From: Piper betle
Lineage: Eukaryota > Streptophyta > Magnoliopsida > Piperales > Piperaceae
Assembly (NCBI GenBank): GCA_033002965.1
Contig: JAURVB010012310.1
Coordinates: 62,001-126,000, forward strand
Length of the DNA stretch: 64,000 bases
Direction: 5' to 3'
Position 1 is the stretch's first letter. Every line of letters starts with the position of its first letter. The translations under genes and the position numbers were made by a program. The notes beneath the pieces were generated by a model. That model was not told the DNA's origin, searched no databases, and saw nothing but the letters and a program-made list of their open reading frames with translations. This document shows positions 10,701-21,921 of this stretch, one piece after another.

Positions 10701-12487
10701 CGTAATGAGCTACTTTTCCTGCCGTTTTGCTAGTTTTCCTACAATTCGTGGGTCTTTTCTTATCCGTGAGATTAGCATGTCAAAATTTGCTAACTGATCC
10801 TAGTGCTGCTTCTTTTTAGCTGGGTAACGATTATTTAATTTGTTTGTTTGGTAGTAAAACATTAATTATCTTAAATTTGTGTTTTTTACCGAGGAAAAAA
10901 AATTTAACAAATGGTGGGGAAATTAGCCATAAATACTGGAAAAAAAGGAAGTTTGCAATACGGCAAAAATCACCAATTCAAATAGAAAATAAAGTGACCC
11001 AATCCAAAAAAAACGCGTTTTGTTTTTTTAAAAAAGTTGTTCGAGACCACATGATTTGGTCAATGCTCCACTCGCTACTACCCATGTGATTTGGTCGCCT
11101 TTGGGGCCAGAGCAGCCCAACCAAGCCGGCAATTGGCGAAACCAACCTTGCCTGCAACCAATGGATTTTATTTGTTGGGCGAGTTGTCCCTTTCTAGTAA
11201 AGTGTGCACTAAGACATGATGGGTATCCAAGACAATTTTGAATTTCTTCTTTTCTAGTGATGAGTCTTAAATCTTCCGAACGTAATAAAAAAAATCTGGA
11301 GTGTTTAAATCTCTAAGGTAAGCTAATAAATGATAGGAAATACAGCTCGAGTGTAGAAACTTAAAAGAGCTGACAATAATAATAGAGTTTCCACTGGTTT
11401 TATTAAAAAAAATACCGGTGTCGAACGGTATTCAGTGTTATTAAATGTTTGGCTTGCCATCAAGCGACGACACAGAGTAATTCTCGTCAATGGTTATCAA
11501 ATGATTGACTTGTCATCAAGCGACGATCCAGAATAATTCTCATCAATGGTTATCAAATGATTGACTTGTCATCAAGCGACGATCCAGAATAATTCTCGTC
11601 AATGTTTTCCATAAATTTCGATCGGATGGTCGGCTTTCTTACCCTTGTTGATTTTGAGGAGCAAGATTGTAGGTACGCAAGAGTATATCCAATCCTTGCC
11701 TTTTAAGAATTCTTTTAACTTCTTGAGTTTGTTCAACTTCATGATGTTTATTGAAGGAAGATATATAAGATATGCTACTCATTGTAGTGATTGCTTTAGT
11801 TCAAACGTTAGCATCTTCGCCTCCCTTTCCGCCCTACCGATCATGAGAGTGCCGTAAGAATTTGAAGCTTGTTTATTTTATATACATAATTCTGTAGATG
11901 AAATTTTCCAGCATTCTCGAAAGGGTGGATTGTAGGAATTTTTACTTGCAATTTTAACAATTAGAACTTTGTTTTTTTCTTGTACATATATTGTGTCACA
12001 GATCCTTAATTCTTTCTTATATTTTCCCAACTGAATGCATAATCTTTCTCGATGGAACCAACCAGATCATATTAAAAATAGTTTAAAAAAACCAGGACTA
12101 ATTGGATCTCGTTTTATATTATTACTAAAAAGATAGCTTTGACTAGAGTCAACTACATGCATTTTTAAAGTCTTCCATCAAGTCAAAATACAGCTCGGGT
12201 ATGTTGAATTTGAAGAAGTAGAAGAAGCGACAAAGGCATGAGCCCGAACACCTTGGTGCTCTGGATTTTCCAGAACCCAAGTGCCCTACGTTGAGTGGGT
12301 GCCAAGGCACTGCGGCGAAGGTCCGACCAGATTTCGTTCCAGTTCAATATTTTCCAGGATTTTTAGGATATTTAAGCAACTCTTTGCTACAATTAGGGGA
12401 GGCCCATATCCCCAAGAGGGTATAGAAACCAAAGGCATTTTATCCTGAGACAGAAAGTTAGATACAAAGTGTTATCTTATTGCAAAG
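10701..12487. other. AT-rich intergenic DNA, probable original 5' flank of the ankyrin/PGG gene
   Basis: No coding region is recognised. The outer gypsy element at 12488-25352 is flanked by CAAAG and CACAG, so before insertion this DNA lay directly upstream of the gene at 25439. Promoter and first-exon sequences may be here, but I could not identify them. A three-copy 56-bp repeat lies at 11436-11604. Confidence 0.5.
11436..11604 (+). repeat. Three tandem 56-bp repeats
   Basis: The unit starting GGTTATCAAATGATTGACTT at 11492 repeats at 11548. A more diverged copy precedes it. Each unit contains CATCAAGCGACGA and a TAATTCTC(G/A)TCAAT motif. Confidence 0.85.
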
Positions 12488-12856
12488 TGTCACTTGCCCC
12501 TTCGATGGGAAGGATTCCTTTGCCTTTGTTGGCCATCTTGCGCCTCCGGGGAGCTATGGTGTTAGTAGATCAGAGTATAAGGGAAAGAAAATGGATTGCA
12601 GAGGTCCAATTGATCCAGAAATTGATCAACTGGCATCGACTTGGATAAGAACTCTAGACGAGAAGGAGGGATACGAAATTCAATATTTGACTGGAAATTG
12701 AAGTTGATCAAAACCAAGAAACGCTCTCCACCTCTCCTTTTAATTCTCTTCAAAACACAAAAGGTGAAAATCGTAGAATTCTAGTAAATAACTAACTAAT
12801 ATACTAGCAGTATTCCAATGACCCGCTTACCCATCCATTCCAATTCACTTGTGACA
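12488..12856 (-). mobile_element. 3' LTR of the outer gypsy element
   Basis: It is 369 bp, runs TGTCACTTGCCC to CTTGTGACA, and aligns along its length with 24988-25352. On the minus strand a purine-rich tract (GCAACTGAGGAGTAT) directly precedes it. Confidence 0.92.
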
Positions 12857-12962
12857 ATACTCCTCAGTTGCAAACTTTGCCTTGTCCTCAAGACAGTTAG
12901 AGTTGATGAGTAATGCTCTTGATCCACATATCCAAGTAGCCAAGCTTCTCGGAGCACCCAGT
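12857..12962 (-). pseudogene. C-terminal tail of the outer gypsy polyprotein
   Basis: The minus-strand reading contains the end of the polyprotein (style 'GYVDQEHYSSTLTVLRTRQS') and the polypurine tract. It was separated from the integrase at 15254 by the insertion of the TRIM-like element. Confidence 0.65.
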
Positions 12963-13111
12963 TGTTAGGTTAATCCCACATAATCTTCGGGTGTAACTGG
13001 TGACTTACATATATGCTAATGAGAAATTCTTATTCTTTAAGTAAGCTTTTAGATTAAGAGAGACCCATAACACCTACTAAAAGTCTCTTTTGAGGGCCGA
13101 AGGGCCCAACG
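12963..13111 (+). mobile_element. 5' LTR of the TRIM-like element
   Basis: 149 bp, beginning TGTTAGGTTAATCCCACATA and ending GGGCCCAACG. It is followed by a degenerate initiator-Met primer site. Confidence 0.8.
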
Positions 13112-13139
13112 GTTGTATCGGAGCCTAGTTCGTTTTGGT

Positions 13140-13560
13140 ATCGCCTCGATTTGCCTCATGGTAAGAGAGGCCTATGACACTTATTGTAAGTCCCCTTTGG
13201 GAGCCGGAAGGGCCCAACAATAGTATCAGAGATACCTATTACAAGTCCCCTTTAGGAGCCCGAAGGGCACTAACAGTGGTATCAGAGACACCTATTGTAA
13301 GTCCCCTTTGGGTGCCCGAAGGGCTCAACAGTGGTATCAAAGCCTGGTTGGATTTGTTATTGCCTCGGTTTACTATGACACTTATTGCAAGTTCCCTTTG
13401 GGAGCCCAAAGGGCCCAACAGTAGTATCAGAGACACCTATTACAAGTCCCCTTTGGGAGCCCGAAGGGCTTAACAGTGGTATCAGAGACACCTATTGTAA
13501 GTCCCCTTTGTCCAGTAGTAGTATCAGAGCCTGGTTGGATTTGTTGTTGCCTCGGTTTAT
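13140..13560 (+). repeat. Tandem amplification of the LTR-end/primer-site unit
   Basis: Five to six units of about 55-70 bp each contain an LTR 3' end-like block (AAGTCCCCTTTGGGAGCC, GGGCCCAACA) followed by a primer-site-like GTGGTATCAGAG(A/C). The 5' LTR/PBS junction has thus been multiplied inside the element. Confidence 0.85.
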
Positions 13561-15070
13561 CTCATGATAAGTTAGCTTGCATCGGTTTGCCTCATGGTAA
13601 GTCAACTAGCTCGGGAGTCTCACAAAACTTCATTATAACATGTGGACCTAACATGTAGTGGTTGGATTTGTTGTTGCCTTGGTTTACCTCATGGTAAGTC
13701 AGCGTGCATTGGTTTGCTTCATGGTAAATCGACTAGTCTGGGAGTCTCATGGAACTTCATTATAACATGTGGACCTAACATGTGGTGAGGGAGAGATGAG
13801 CTTGGTTGGTTTCGGTGTTGCCTCGGTTTGCCTGATCATAAGTCAATTAGCCCGAATTAGAGTCTCCTCAAACTTTCATTATAGCATGTGGACCTAACAT
13901 GTGGTAAGGAAGAGACTGATTCAGATAGTAGTCAGCCCGAATTGCAGTCTCCTGAAGCTTCACTATAACATGTGAACCTAGCATGTGGTAAGGGCAAGAT
14001 AATTCGGATGGTATGATGTGTGCCTCTTACTATAACATGTGAACCTAGCATGTGGTGAGGGTGAGATAATTTGGATGGTATGATGTGTGTCTCATGGTCA
14101 GTCAGCTATTTGGATGGTGTGGACCTAATATGTGGTGAGGGAGATGATTTAGATAGTAGTCAGCCCAAATTGTAATCTAATGGAGCTTGACTATAACATG
14201 TAAACCTAGCATGTGGTAAGGGCGAGGGGGAGTTGAGTGGAGCTTTACTATAACATGTGAACCTAGCATGTGGTGAGGGTGAGTGGGAGATGATTCAGAG
14301 AGTAGGGAGATAATTCAGATGGTATAATGTGTGCCCATAGTAAGTCAGCTATTCGGATGGTGTGGACCTAACATGTGGTGAGGCGGAGATGATTCAGATA
14401 GTAGTCAGCCCGAATTGTAGTCTCATGGAGCTTCACTGTAACATGTAAACCTAGCATGTGGTGAGGGTGAAGGGAGATGACTGGAGGTTCACTATAACAT
14501 GTGAACCTAGCATATGGTAAGGGAGAGGGAGATGATTCAGATAGTAGTCAGACCGAATTGCAGTTTCTTAGAGCTTCATTATAACATGTGAAGCTAGTAT
14601 ATGGTGAGGGCGCAATAATTCGGATGATATAATATGTGCCTCATGGTAAGTCAACTATTCGAATGGTGTAGACCTAACATGTGGTGAGGGGGAAATGATT
14701 CAAATAGTAGTCAGCCCGAATTGCAGAGTCCTGAAGCTTCACTATAACATGTGAACCTAGCATGTGGTGAGGGCGAGATAATTCGGATGGTATGATGTGT
14801 GCCTCATGGTAAGTCAACTATTCAGATGGTATAATCTATGCCTCATGGTAAGTCAGCTAGTCTAAATTGGAGTATCTTGGAACTTCATTATAACATGTGA
14901 ACTTAACATGTGGGAGGGGGAGATGATTCATATGGTAGCTAGCCCCATTTGCAGTTTACTAAAACTTCACTATAACATGTGGACCTAGCATGTGGTAGGG
15001 AGGAGATAATTCGGATAGTATGATATGTGATGAGGAGAATTGTTCGGTTAATCCCACATGTGGTAGGGGG
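13560..15070 (+). repeat. Complex tandem repeat, roughly 80-130-bp units
   Basis: The phrases CTATAACATGTGAACCTAGC, ATGTGGTGAGGG, GATGATTCAGATAGTAGTCA and CTCATGGTAAGTCA recur about a dozen times in changing order. This is a patchwork of short modules rather than a clean array. It has no coding potential. Confidence 0.85.
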
Positions 15071-15107
15071 AGATAATGTGGATGGTATGATGTGTAATGG
15101 GAAGAAT

Positions 15108-15245
15108 TGTTAGGTTAATCCCATGTCATCTTTAGGGGTAACTGGTAACTTGCATATAGGCTAAAGAAATTTTTATTCATTGAACTAGATTTTGGATTGA
15201 GAGAGACTCGTGATACTTATTTCAAGTCCTTTTGGGGGCCCAACG
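15108..15245 (+). mobile_element. 3' LTR of the TRIM-like element
   Basis: It begins TGTTAGGTTAATCCCATGTC and ends GGGGCCCAACG, with substitutions relative to the 5' copy. The purine-rich GTAATGGGAAGAAT just before it is the likely polypurine tract. Confidence 0.75.
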
Positions 15246-15253
15246 GACTCTTT

Positions 15254-17647
15254 CCAGCCACTGGACAAGCTGTTGTTGATTGCCCTTGTTTCTTACTCGA
15301 CTATCCAGAACCTTAATTGGAAGGGCATCGAATGCTCCATTTTTAGTGATTTGAGATATTTGATTCATTCGGTTCTTTAGCTGTAATTCCCAACACAGGC
15401 TTCAGCATCGATATGTGGAAGGCGTCATGGATTAGAGCATCCTATGGCAATTTCAGCTTATAGGCATCAACATTGATTTTCTTCGCTATTTGATAGGGTC
15501 CGGCAAAACTTGGTCTATATGGTTGGAGACGAATGTAAACACATTAGCCTTCCTTGAGCTCAACTTCCCTTCTTTTCTAACAAGTCTCTCTTAATCCAAA
15601 AGCTCTGTTCCATTCTTTCTTGTGCATTGGCTAAGTGAAATTTAACTTCCAGCAACAGTTCATCTCTTGTCCTTAGTTGGATGTGCATGCCCTGATTTAT
15701 TGTTGTGCCACGTATGTAAGTGAGAAGAGAAGGTTGTGGTTTCCCCATATATCACTTTGAAGGGGGTGCATTTGATGGAAGACTGACAGCCTGTATTATA
15801 CACATATTCTATCCAAGTTAACCAGTTGGACCACTGTTTAGGATTGTTGCCAGACAAACACCTTAAAAACATTTCTAAAATTATGGTAATAGTTTCTATT
15901 TGTCCATCTGTTTCGAGGTGGTAGCCGAGCTCAAATTAAAATCCGTGCCTTGCAGCTTGAAAATTTTTGCCAAAAACTGCTTAAGAAAATAGGATTATGG
16001 TCAATAATTATGGTTCGTGGTAGGCCATGGTGTTTGAACACATTATCAAAGAAGGTCCTAGCGACGCGCTTAGCTGAAAAAGGGTGTTGCAAAGCCATAA
16101 AATGCGTGTACTTGTTTAACCTGTCAACAACCACAAATATGACAACTCACCATTCGACTTAGGTCGGCCTTCCACGAAGTCCATGGAGAAGTCGTTCCAC
16201 AGTAATTTAGGTATTGGAAGTAGATGTAACAGTCCTGCGGGCAGAAGGTTGTCCGCTTTGTTTTGCATGAATATTTGACAAGACTTGATGATGTTCTTAA
16301 CGTGTTTGTCCATTCCCTTCCAATAAAAAACATGTTTGATCCTGAATAAGGTTTTTGTGCAGCCTTCATGGGTAATGTCATGCATCTCATGTATGAGGGT
16401 TGTTATCAAGGAAGAGTTGTGGATCAATGCATTTTTCCCTTTGTAGTACAAGACCTCTTCAATGATCTTCTAGTCTGGATGTAACGCGCCTGTCATCTAT
16501 AGTTCTTTCTTTTCCTTGAAGAGGTCTCTCAATCCTATCATCTTTTAGTGTCTTTAGCCAAATGGGATCCACCCCTGAAATGCTCTTGAATGCATTCATT
16601 TATTCTCATGTACGATCTGTTTATCCTCTTTGAATTGCCTAGATAGTACATCAGCAATGATGTTTTCCTCGCCCAATTTGTAATGTATCACAAAGTCAAA
16701 TGGCATTACCATTTTGCTGCTGGGCAGTTTGCATGTCTTGATCCCACGGATATTTCAAACTGAGATGTTCGGTTTGCACAATAAACTGTCTACTGAGGAG
16801 ATAAGATTTCCACCTTTTAACAAATAGTAATAATGCCAGTAACTCACGATCATAGACCGACAAATTTTGAATGTCTTCCGTGCAAGGCTTTGCTAAAGTA
16901 TGCAATTGGTTTCGATTCTTGCAAGAGCACAACTCCAATTCCTGCCATAGAAGCCCTGCATTCGACGATGAATTTTTTTGTGAAATCAGGTAGCACTAAC
17001 ACGGATGCTGAAACGAGAGCTTTTTTCAACTTATCAAATGGTTCAGTAGCCTTGGTCGACCATGCAAATGCTCCTTTCTTTAACAGGTTTGTGAGAAGCT
17101 CTACATGTATGCCATAATATTTGAAAATTTTCCTCTAAAATCCCCATAATCCAAGAAAGCCACGCAGTGCCTTGAGGATCTTAGTTCAGGCCGGTTCATC
17201 ACAGCTTTTGTTTTGCTTGGATCCAAAACCACTCCCTAAGCCCAAATAATATGACCCAAATACTTGACTTCCTTTAGGCCAAAATCCATTTTGTTCATTT
17301 AAGCAGAAAGGGAATTTTGGACAAGCATAACGAAGGCTGTCTCTAAATGATTTAAGTGTTCCTTCCAGCTCTTGCTGTAGATCAGTATGTCATCAAAGAG
17401 CACCAATGCAAATTTTAGCAGATGAGGTTGGACGACTCTATTCATTAATGCCTGAAAAGTGGCAGATGCATTACATAGCCCGAAGGGCATCACCTTGAAC
17501 TGGAATTGGGCATGATGAGTCTAAAATGATGTCTTTTCTATTCCTTCTCTCATTCGTATCTGATGATATCTTGACCTGAGGTATAGTTTCGAAAAGAACC
17601 TAGACCCATGAAGCTCATCATGGAAATCTTCACCGTTGGGTAAGGAT
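15254..17647 (-). pseudogene. Outer gypsy pol: RT C-terminal part, RNase H, integrase
   Basis: Reading on the minus strand from 17647: an RT block (FHDELHGSRFFSKLYLRSRY), the palm-side block MPFGLCNASATFQALMN, and the catalytic motif FDDILIYS near 17390. RNase H follows (SVYDRELLALLLFVKRWKSY, about 16690-16938) with a catalytic-type Asp changed to Glu in the TEH motif. The integrase zinc region (HDITHEGCTKTL, CQIFMQNK, the latter missing a Cys) is at 16116-16451. The integrase core (DRLNKYTHFMAL, HHGLPRTIIIDHNPIF) is at 15931-16134. The remaining C-terminal region runs to 15254. Several frameshifts and stops inactivate it. RT is interrupted at 17647 by the nested composite and resumes at 21284. 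Confidence 0.85.
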
Positions 17648-18358
17648 TGATCTTGATAACTATCAACATCCTAACCATCCTTATCGGCAAATCCACCCAA
17701 ACATATCCTTCCGCGCATGCAAGTTACATGGCCGAAGCCTCCTGGTTCAAACCAACCAGTCTCGGCCAACAGTCCCCTCTCTCGACGTTTCTAGTAAAGT
17801 GCACGCTCCAATTACTGGCATTGCGGCACTACTCGGCAACTCGACCCAAATACCATGATCCTGGTAATTTGCTTGGTTACGTCAACGCACTCATGCTCGC
17901 CCACATACCGCTATGTTGTTAGTCTCAGTATGCCCGGTATTTATATCTGTACGCTCGATCATCAACCTCGCTCCACCGATATGAGCGTGTTGTTGCTCGA
18001 CCCGATGTTCGGTCATCACACCCCTCGAACTCGCAACTTGGAACCCGTATACCTCTGAGGTTTCCTCTTGCTAAAATACCAACATGCTCGGTACAATTAC
18101 TGATCATAATGCCTACACACTCCATCGAGTACCAGTACTTTGCTCATTCCAAATCCTAGAACTCGCTAGTACGCCTCGATCACCCAACACACTCCATGCA
18201 CCACAGCTTGATCTTTGCCTGCAACTCTAACATGGATTAACACTGGTAAGTTGTTTCCACCACTCGGATAGCACCGACTATCTGTGCTTGATGTAGGATG
18301 ACTAGGAGCAACTACCAAACCCTAGCTCCATCTCGTCCCTCAGACTAAACCTGTAACA
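17648..18358 (-). mobile_element. 711-bp LTR at the 3' end of the composite
   Basis: It runs TG(ATCTTGATAAC) to (ACC)TGTAACA on the plus strand. On the minus strand it is preceded by a polypurine tract, ATTGGTGGGGGAGAAC (18359-18374), which marks it as a 3' LTR. I found no second copy in the window. Confidence 0.7.
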
Positions 18359-18459
18359 GTTCTCCCCCACCAATGAGACCCGATGTCTTCATCAGAGGGT
18401 TAAGTTCTCCACAACATTTCTTGATCTTGCTCTTCAATTGCCACAAGTCCCTCTCTTTT

Positions 18460-18660
18460 TCCTAGCTAGCCTCGCTTCTCGGTTCCCTCTTTCCACTTGT
18501 TTTGTAGAACCTCCCTTTTTGGTGGCAACTTCACCAACTCCCACGTATGAATCTTCTCCAATGATGACATCTCATCTTTCATGGCCAACTCCCACTTAAG
18601 ATGAGCTTTGTCACTCATGGTTTCATCATAAGACTCTGGTTCTCCTACATCAGTATACAA
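18460..18660 (-). pseudogene. Ty1/copia reverse transcriptase N-terminal fragment
   Basis: The minus-strand frame contains EPESYDETMSD, LKWELAMKDEMSSLEK, TWELVKLPP and LQNKW, the characteristic opening of copia reverse transcriptase. It breaks off after LQNKW, before the catalytic core. It lies next to gypsy integrase sequence, which normally belongs to a different superfamily with another gene order. Confidence 0.75.
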
Positions 18661-18759
18661 ATTCCATCCGATCCTTTGAAGTCCTCAGGCTGACGTGCCT
18701 ATACTCCAAAATCCTCCCTACCTTTTTCCCAAATTGTTGCTGGACAGTAGGGGGAGCTC

Positions 18760-19530
18760 CATTCGGATGAGCTCTCCTCAGATTGACCAAATCTACATGG
18801 AAAGGTTCGAGAAAACTAACACGAAAACTGGGTGAAGCTTGTACCCTGGTACCTTCTCCACCTCACAAGGACCATTGTACCTTTGCACCAATACCCGATG
18901 CACCTCGTTACGATTGATTTTCTCCCAAATCAATGGCTTGAGCTTCTGCTTTACTTTGTCCCCCATGTTGAATGACAATGCCCTCGAGTCAGCATATCTC
19001 TTCATTCTGCTCGTTGCCTCGGCCAATGAATCCACTGCATCCCGTGCATAGTTCTTGCCAATCCCTGGCAAACCTGTGTGCAGCTGGACCCCATACTCCA
19101 GCTCCCAGTGGAGCAACCTCTAGTGGTGTAAGAGGTTGGTAGCCCATCGCAACTTCAAAAGGACTAAGCCCCGTAGTTGAATAGCGATGCAGTTTATAAC
19201 AAAACAGTGCCACCTCAAGAAGTTCCAACCAGTTCATCTGGCTGGCTATGACAAAATGCCTCAATGCATTCGCCCTCTCAGTTTGCCTCGTCAGACTGAG
19301 AATGGTTAGTTGTAACATTGTCGGTCGGGACCAAGTACTCCCCCACATTCTTGAAGAACTATTCATCAGCAATCTCTGCTGGGCACCCTTGTGGTATTGC
19401 TGCAAATACAAGTACTTAGAAAACCGACCCACTAACCTTGCTGAAATTCCCTTCATCCTAGGGCATCCGGACACCAAGTCCAATGAGACTGAGCTCCATG
19501 GTCTCAAAGGTATAGGTAGTGGCTAACGCA
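18760..19530 (-). pseudogene. Gypsy integrase core and C-terminal region
   Basis: On the minus strand, integrase blocks appear in order: PWSSVSLDLVSG, a DRFSKY-like motif mutated to GRFSKYLYL, QTERANALRHFV, NWLELLEVALFCY and STTGLSPFEVAMGYQPLTPL (18989-19507). The post-integrase region follows (FNMGDKVKQKL, VQRYNGPCEVEKV, HPVF) in a shifted frame at 18793-19116. The frame change and the substitutions show it is inactive. This is a different gypsy lineage from the outer element. Confidence 0.8.
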
Positions 19531-19619
19531 ACCCAGCCTCTAACCTTCTCTCCACCTTATCGTGCTAACCCACCAGGCAAGATCTGACAAAAAACTTAAT
19601 TATCAGCCTCCGTGAAAGT

Positions 19620-20250
19620 GGCCCGATCTTGTTCCCCAGTAACCCCTACGGACAGGGATCACTGACAGCTTAGCGAGGATGATCACCCTCCCCCAGATCG
19701 CTGTCACCACCTCCTTATTGCACTTGACGCTGAGCACGACAAGGCCTTTGTCATCACCGACAACAATGAAGGCCTTGAACTTGGTGCACTACCTGACGCA
19801 GGTCAGCTTCTGCACCGGCATGATCTTCATGACGTCATCCTTGAGCACTGGGCCCAGGAGGGTCTCCACGATCTGGTGCTCCTTCACCGGCAGTGAGTGG
19901 AGGTAGATGTGCTCCAAAGACCAGATCTTTCCCTCCTTCACCAGCCGACCAAGCTTGGTAACGGGCACCCACTTTTCCTGCTTCCCGCGCCACCTGCTGC
20001 AATGCCCATAGTGCCGGTCCCCACGCCGGTCACCGTACCCGCCCTAGCCTTAGCCCCAGCCGAAGCTGCCGCCGTCGCCTCCACCTCTTTCCTCCATGGT
20101 CGAAGGAGATAGCCAATCCCAGCAATATTGCAACACCTTCCTCAGCACCCTTGCCACATCGATCCCCTATCCTCTCGACGTCGGGACCATCCTCACCGTC
20201 ACCAAGCTACACTTACCAGTGACCTTGCAGGGCCTAGTATGGGGCTTCCT
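19620..20250 (-). pseudogene. Ribosomal protein S2 (uS5) pseudogene, circularly permuted
   Basis: In cytosolic ribosomes S2 is a small-subunit protein near the decoding site. The N-terminal part starts at an ATG (20097) and reads through a Gly-rich start, [83 protein letters not shown], ending at 19620. The part that should follow ([30 protein letters not shown]) lies upstream of the ATG at 20100-20250 in the same strand. The order is thus C-part then N-part, breaking between YWGNKIG and KPHT. In-frame stops and 1-nt frameshifts are present and no introns are seen, as in a processed copy. Confidence 0.85.
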
Positions 20251-20297
20251 GATCTTCATATCAAACACGCCATTCACTTCCTTGAAGGAGAACCCAG

Positions 20298-20606
20298 TCA
20301 CCGCCACGCAGGTATCAAATGCCTACCACACCACCCCCTGCAGCCTGTCATTGAGCAGGTCGAGGGAGACAAAAGGCATACGTGAGACTGGTCTTGGATG
20401 GCGGCCATAAGGGCATCCTTGGTAAGTAGGTGAAGTCTAAAGAACTGCCTCTTTGCCTGTCGCAGAGATTTCTTCTTTCTTAGACAATGCACCACAGCGT
20501 CCTGCTGTAGTATACTACCCACAGCTCTGTCTGAAGCGTCCGTCACCACTCCAAACAGTTGTCCGAAATCCGACTTGGTACCTACAAGTGGTTGATGTAG
20601 TTGCAC
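20298..20606 (-). pseudogene. Gypsy RNase H fragment
   Basis: The minus-strand frame contains FGVVTDASDRAVGSILQQD, the first RNase H catalytic block of gypsy elements, followed by degenerate sequence. Its downstream half runs into DNA next to the S2 pseudogene. The whole RT that should precede it is missing: the primer site lies only about 120 bp away. Confidence 0.75.
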
Positions 20607-20725
20607 CTATCCTCAATTTGCATCCTCTACCATTGATAACTTTTTCCATCAAATTTCTCAATCTTCCCTATCTTGGAAGTGTTCGCCATGACTCCCACTC
20701 AAATTAAGATTCGATTGAATGAAAG

Positions 20726-20745
20726 ATCCCATAGACGGCGCCAAT
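20726..20745 (-). promoter_or_regulatory. Primer-binding site, tRNA-Asp type
   Basis: On the minus strand the bases after the LTR end read TTGGCGCCGTCTATGGGATC, a common gypsy primer site. Confidence 0.85.
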
Positions 20746-21283
20746 TGTTGAGAAAAATCCCCAAAGTTAGAGATCAACAACAGCGAACACAAGATATGGG
20801 GAAATAATTCCTAAGAAATAAAATAAAATAAAACTAAAAGAACAGAGATTTAACGTGGAAAACCCTCCTTCTATTGAGAGTTAAAAACCACAGGATAATA
20901 ACGAACAATTCACTACTTCAACCAAACATTACAGCCATTAAACATATATAGATGTACAAGAAGATTACTCACCCAACCTATACTATTGAGATTACAAGAT
21001 TTTTCTCTCTCAATACTCTGTATAAGATTAAACTGGTGAATAATATTGATCCCTCTTCTTATCTATATATCCCTTTTTCTTTTATCTCTCACATCTTATC
21101 TTCTCTTGTCTTGACCTTTAGAATGAGACAAATGAGATCTATATTTATAGAGATAGTTTGAGGCCCTTCATCTTCCGTGGAACAACAAACAGTCACCACT
21201 GTTTGTATTTCGAGATTCATTTAGTATTCCGAGTGTGACAATGAGCCACATATCATTAATATTCATAATAACAAATATTAACA
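20746..21283 (-). mobile_element. 538-bp 5' LTR of the composite
   Basis: Termini TGTTGAG...TTAACA. It has a minus-strand TATA motif (CTCTATAAATATAG, near 21140-21160) and an adjacent primer site. The same family occurs as a solo LTR at 10163-10700, with identical length. Confidence 0.88.
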
Positions 21284-21921
21284 ATTGGAAATTGGTGTTT
21301 GACAGTAGCAGCATTGAGATTCGGTAGTCCACACATATCCACCAGCTTCTGTCTTGTATTTTGACAAGTACCAGGGAGGAGAAAGGGTTGTTAATGTAAT
21401 GGATAAGTCCTTGTTCCATCACATTTGCTACCTGCCTCTCAATTTTCTCATCTAGCAGTGGGCATATCTGTAGAGCTTTGATCTGTTACCGTTTGTTCTC
21501 TCCTTTAATGGAATTTGATGATCTAGTTCCCTTCTTGGAGGAAATCCTTTTGGAACATCAAAAAGATCTTGATACTTCTGTAAGAGACATTCTAACTCCC
21601 TTTGTTGCTCCTCTTCCAAGTGTGTTGTGTCTAATTCCCCTTGCTTCTCCATTATCTGCAAGGAGGCCAAGGTGGCAGGCTGTTTATGTGCCTTTTTTGC
21701 CTTACTCTCTATTAAGAATGTTGCCTTGCATGTGGGAAAACCTTGCGAGGTGATGTCAGCTGCTTGATGCTGAAATGCTAGCAACATTACTTTGAAATCC
21801 CACCATACTAGACCTACATACAACATCATAGTCATTTAGTGGAATGAGATGAAAATCGACCACAAAATGATGCCCTTGCATAGCCAAATCCACCTTTGGA
21901 TAAATGTTGCTGTTATTTCAA
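21284..21921 (-). pseudogene. Outer gypsy pol: protease end, linker and RT start
   Basis: On the minus strand the end of protease reads AMQGHHFVVDFHLIPLNDYD (about 21890-21830, in a frame shifted from its neighbour), then the linker LLQKYQDLFDVPKGFPPRRE and the RT opening MMEQGLIHYINNPFSS and WWICVDYR. One frameshift follows at DYR, after which the LNAATVKHQFPI-style segment leads to the junction with the nested composite at 21284. It joins to the RT remainder at 17647. Confidence 0.82.

Larger units (their letters stand above)
12963..15253 (+). mobile_element. TRIM-like LTR element with repeat-expanded interior
   Basis: Short LTRs (12963-13111 and about 15108-15245) start TGTTAGGTTAATCCCA and end CCCAAC(G). 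A primer-site-like TTGTATCGGAGCC follows the first. The element has no open coding region. Its interior is almost entirely tandem repeat (13140-15070). It lies in the integrase end of the outer gypsy element, with flanking CCAGT and CCAGC as a probable target-site duplication if the right edge is placed 8 bp past the LTR-like end. Confidence 0.8.
17648..21283 (-). mobile_element. Chimeric nested retroelement in the RT of the outer element
   Basis: Host RT coding stops at 21284 and resumes at 17647, so this 3.6-kb block is an insert. On the minus strand it reads: LTR of 538 bp (21283-20746), tRNA-Asp-type primer site, RNase H fragment, permuted ribosomal S2 pseudogene, gypsy integrase and C-terminal domain, copia-like RT fragment, polypurine tract, LTR of 711 bp (18358-17648). 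The two terminal LTRs are unrelated, and gypsy and copia coding is mixed, so this is a recombinant or a stack of deleted elements rather than one normal retrotransposon. No clear target-site duplication is visible. Confidence 0.75.

Noticed and set aside
10844..11857. Small open frames in the presumed 5' flank of the ankyrin gene
   Set aside because: No similarity to known domains and no linked splice sites. They may include an undetected first exon, but I cannot support it.
19679..20410. Functional ribosomal protein S2 gene
   Set aside because: The order of its parts is permuted and stops and frameshifts are present, so it cannot encode S2.
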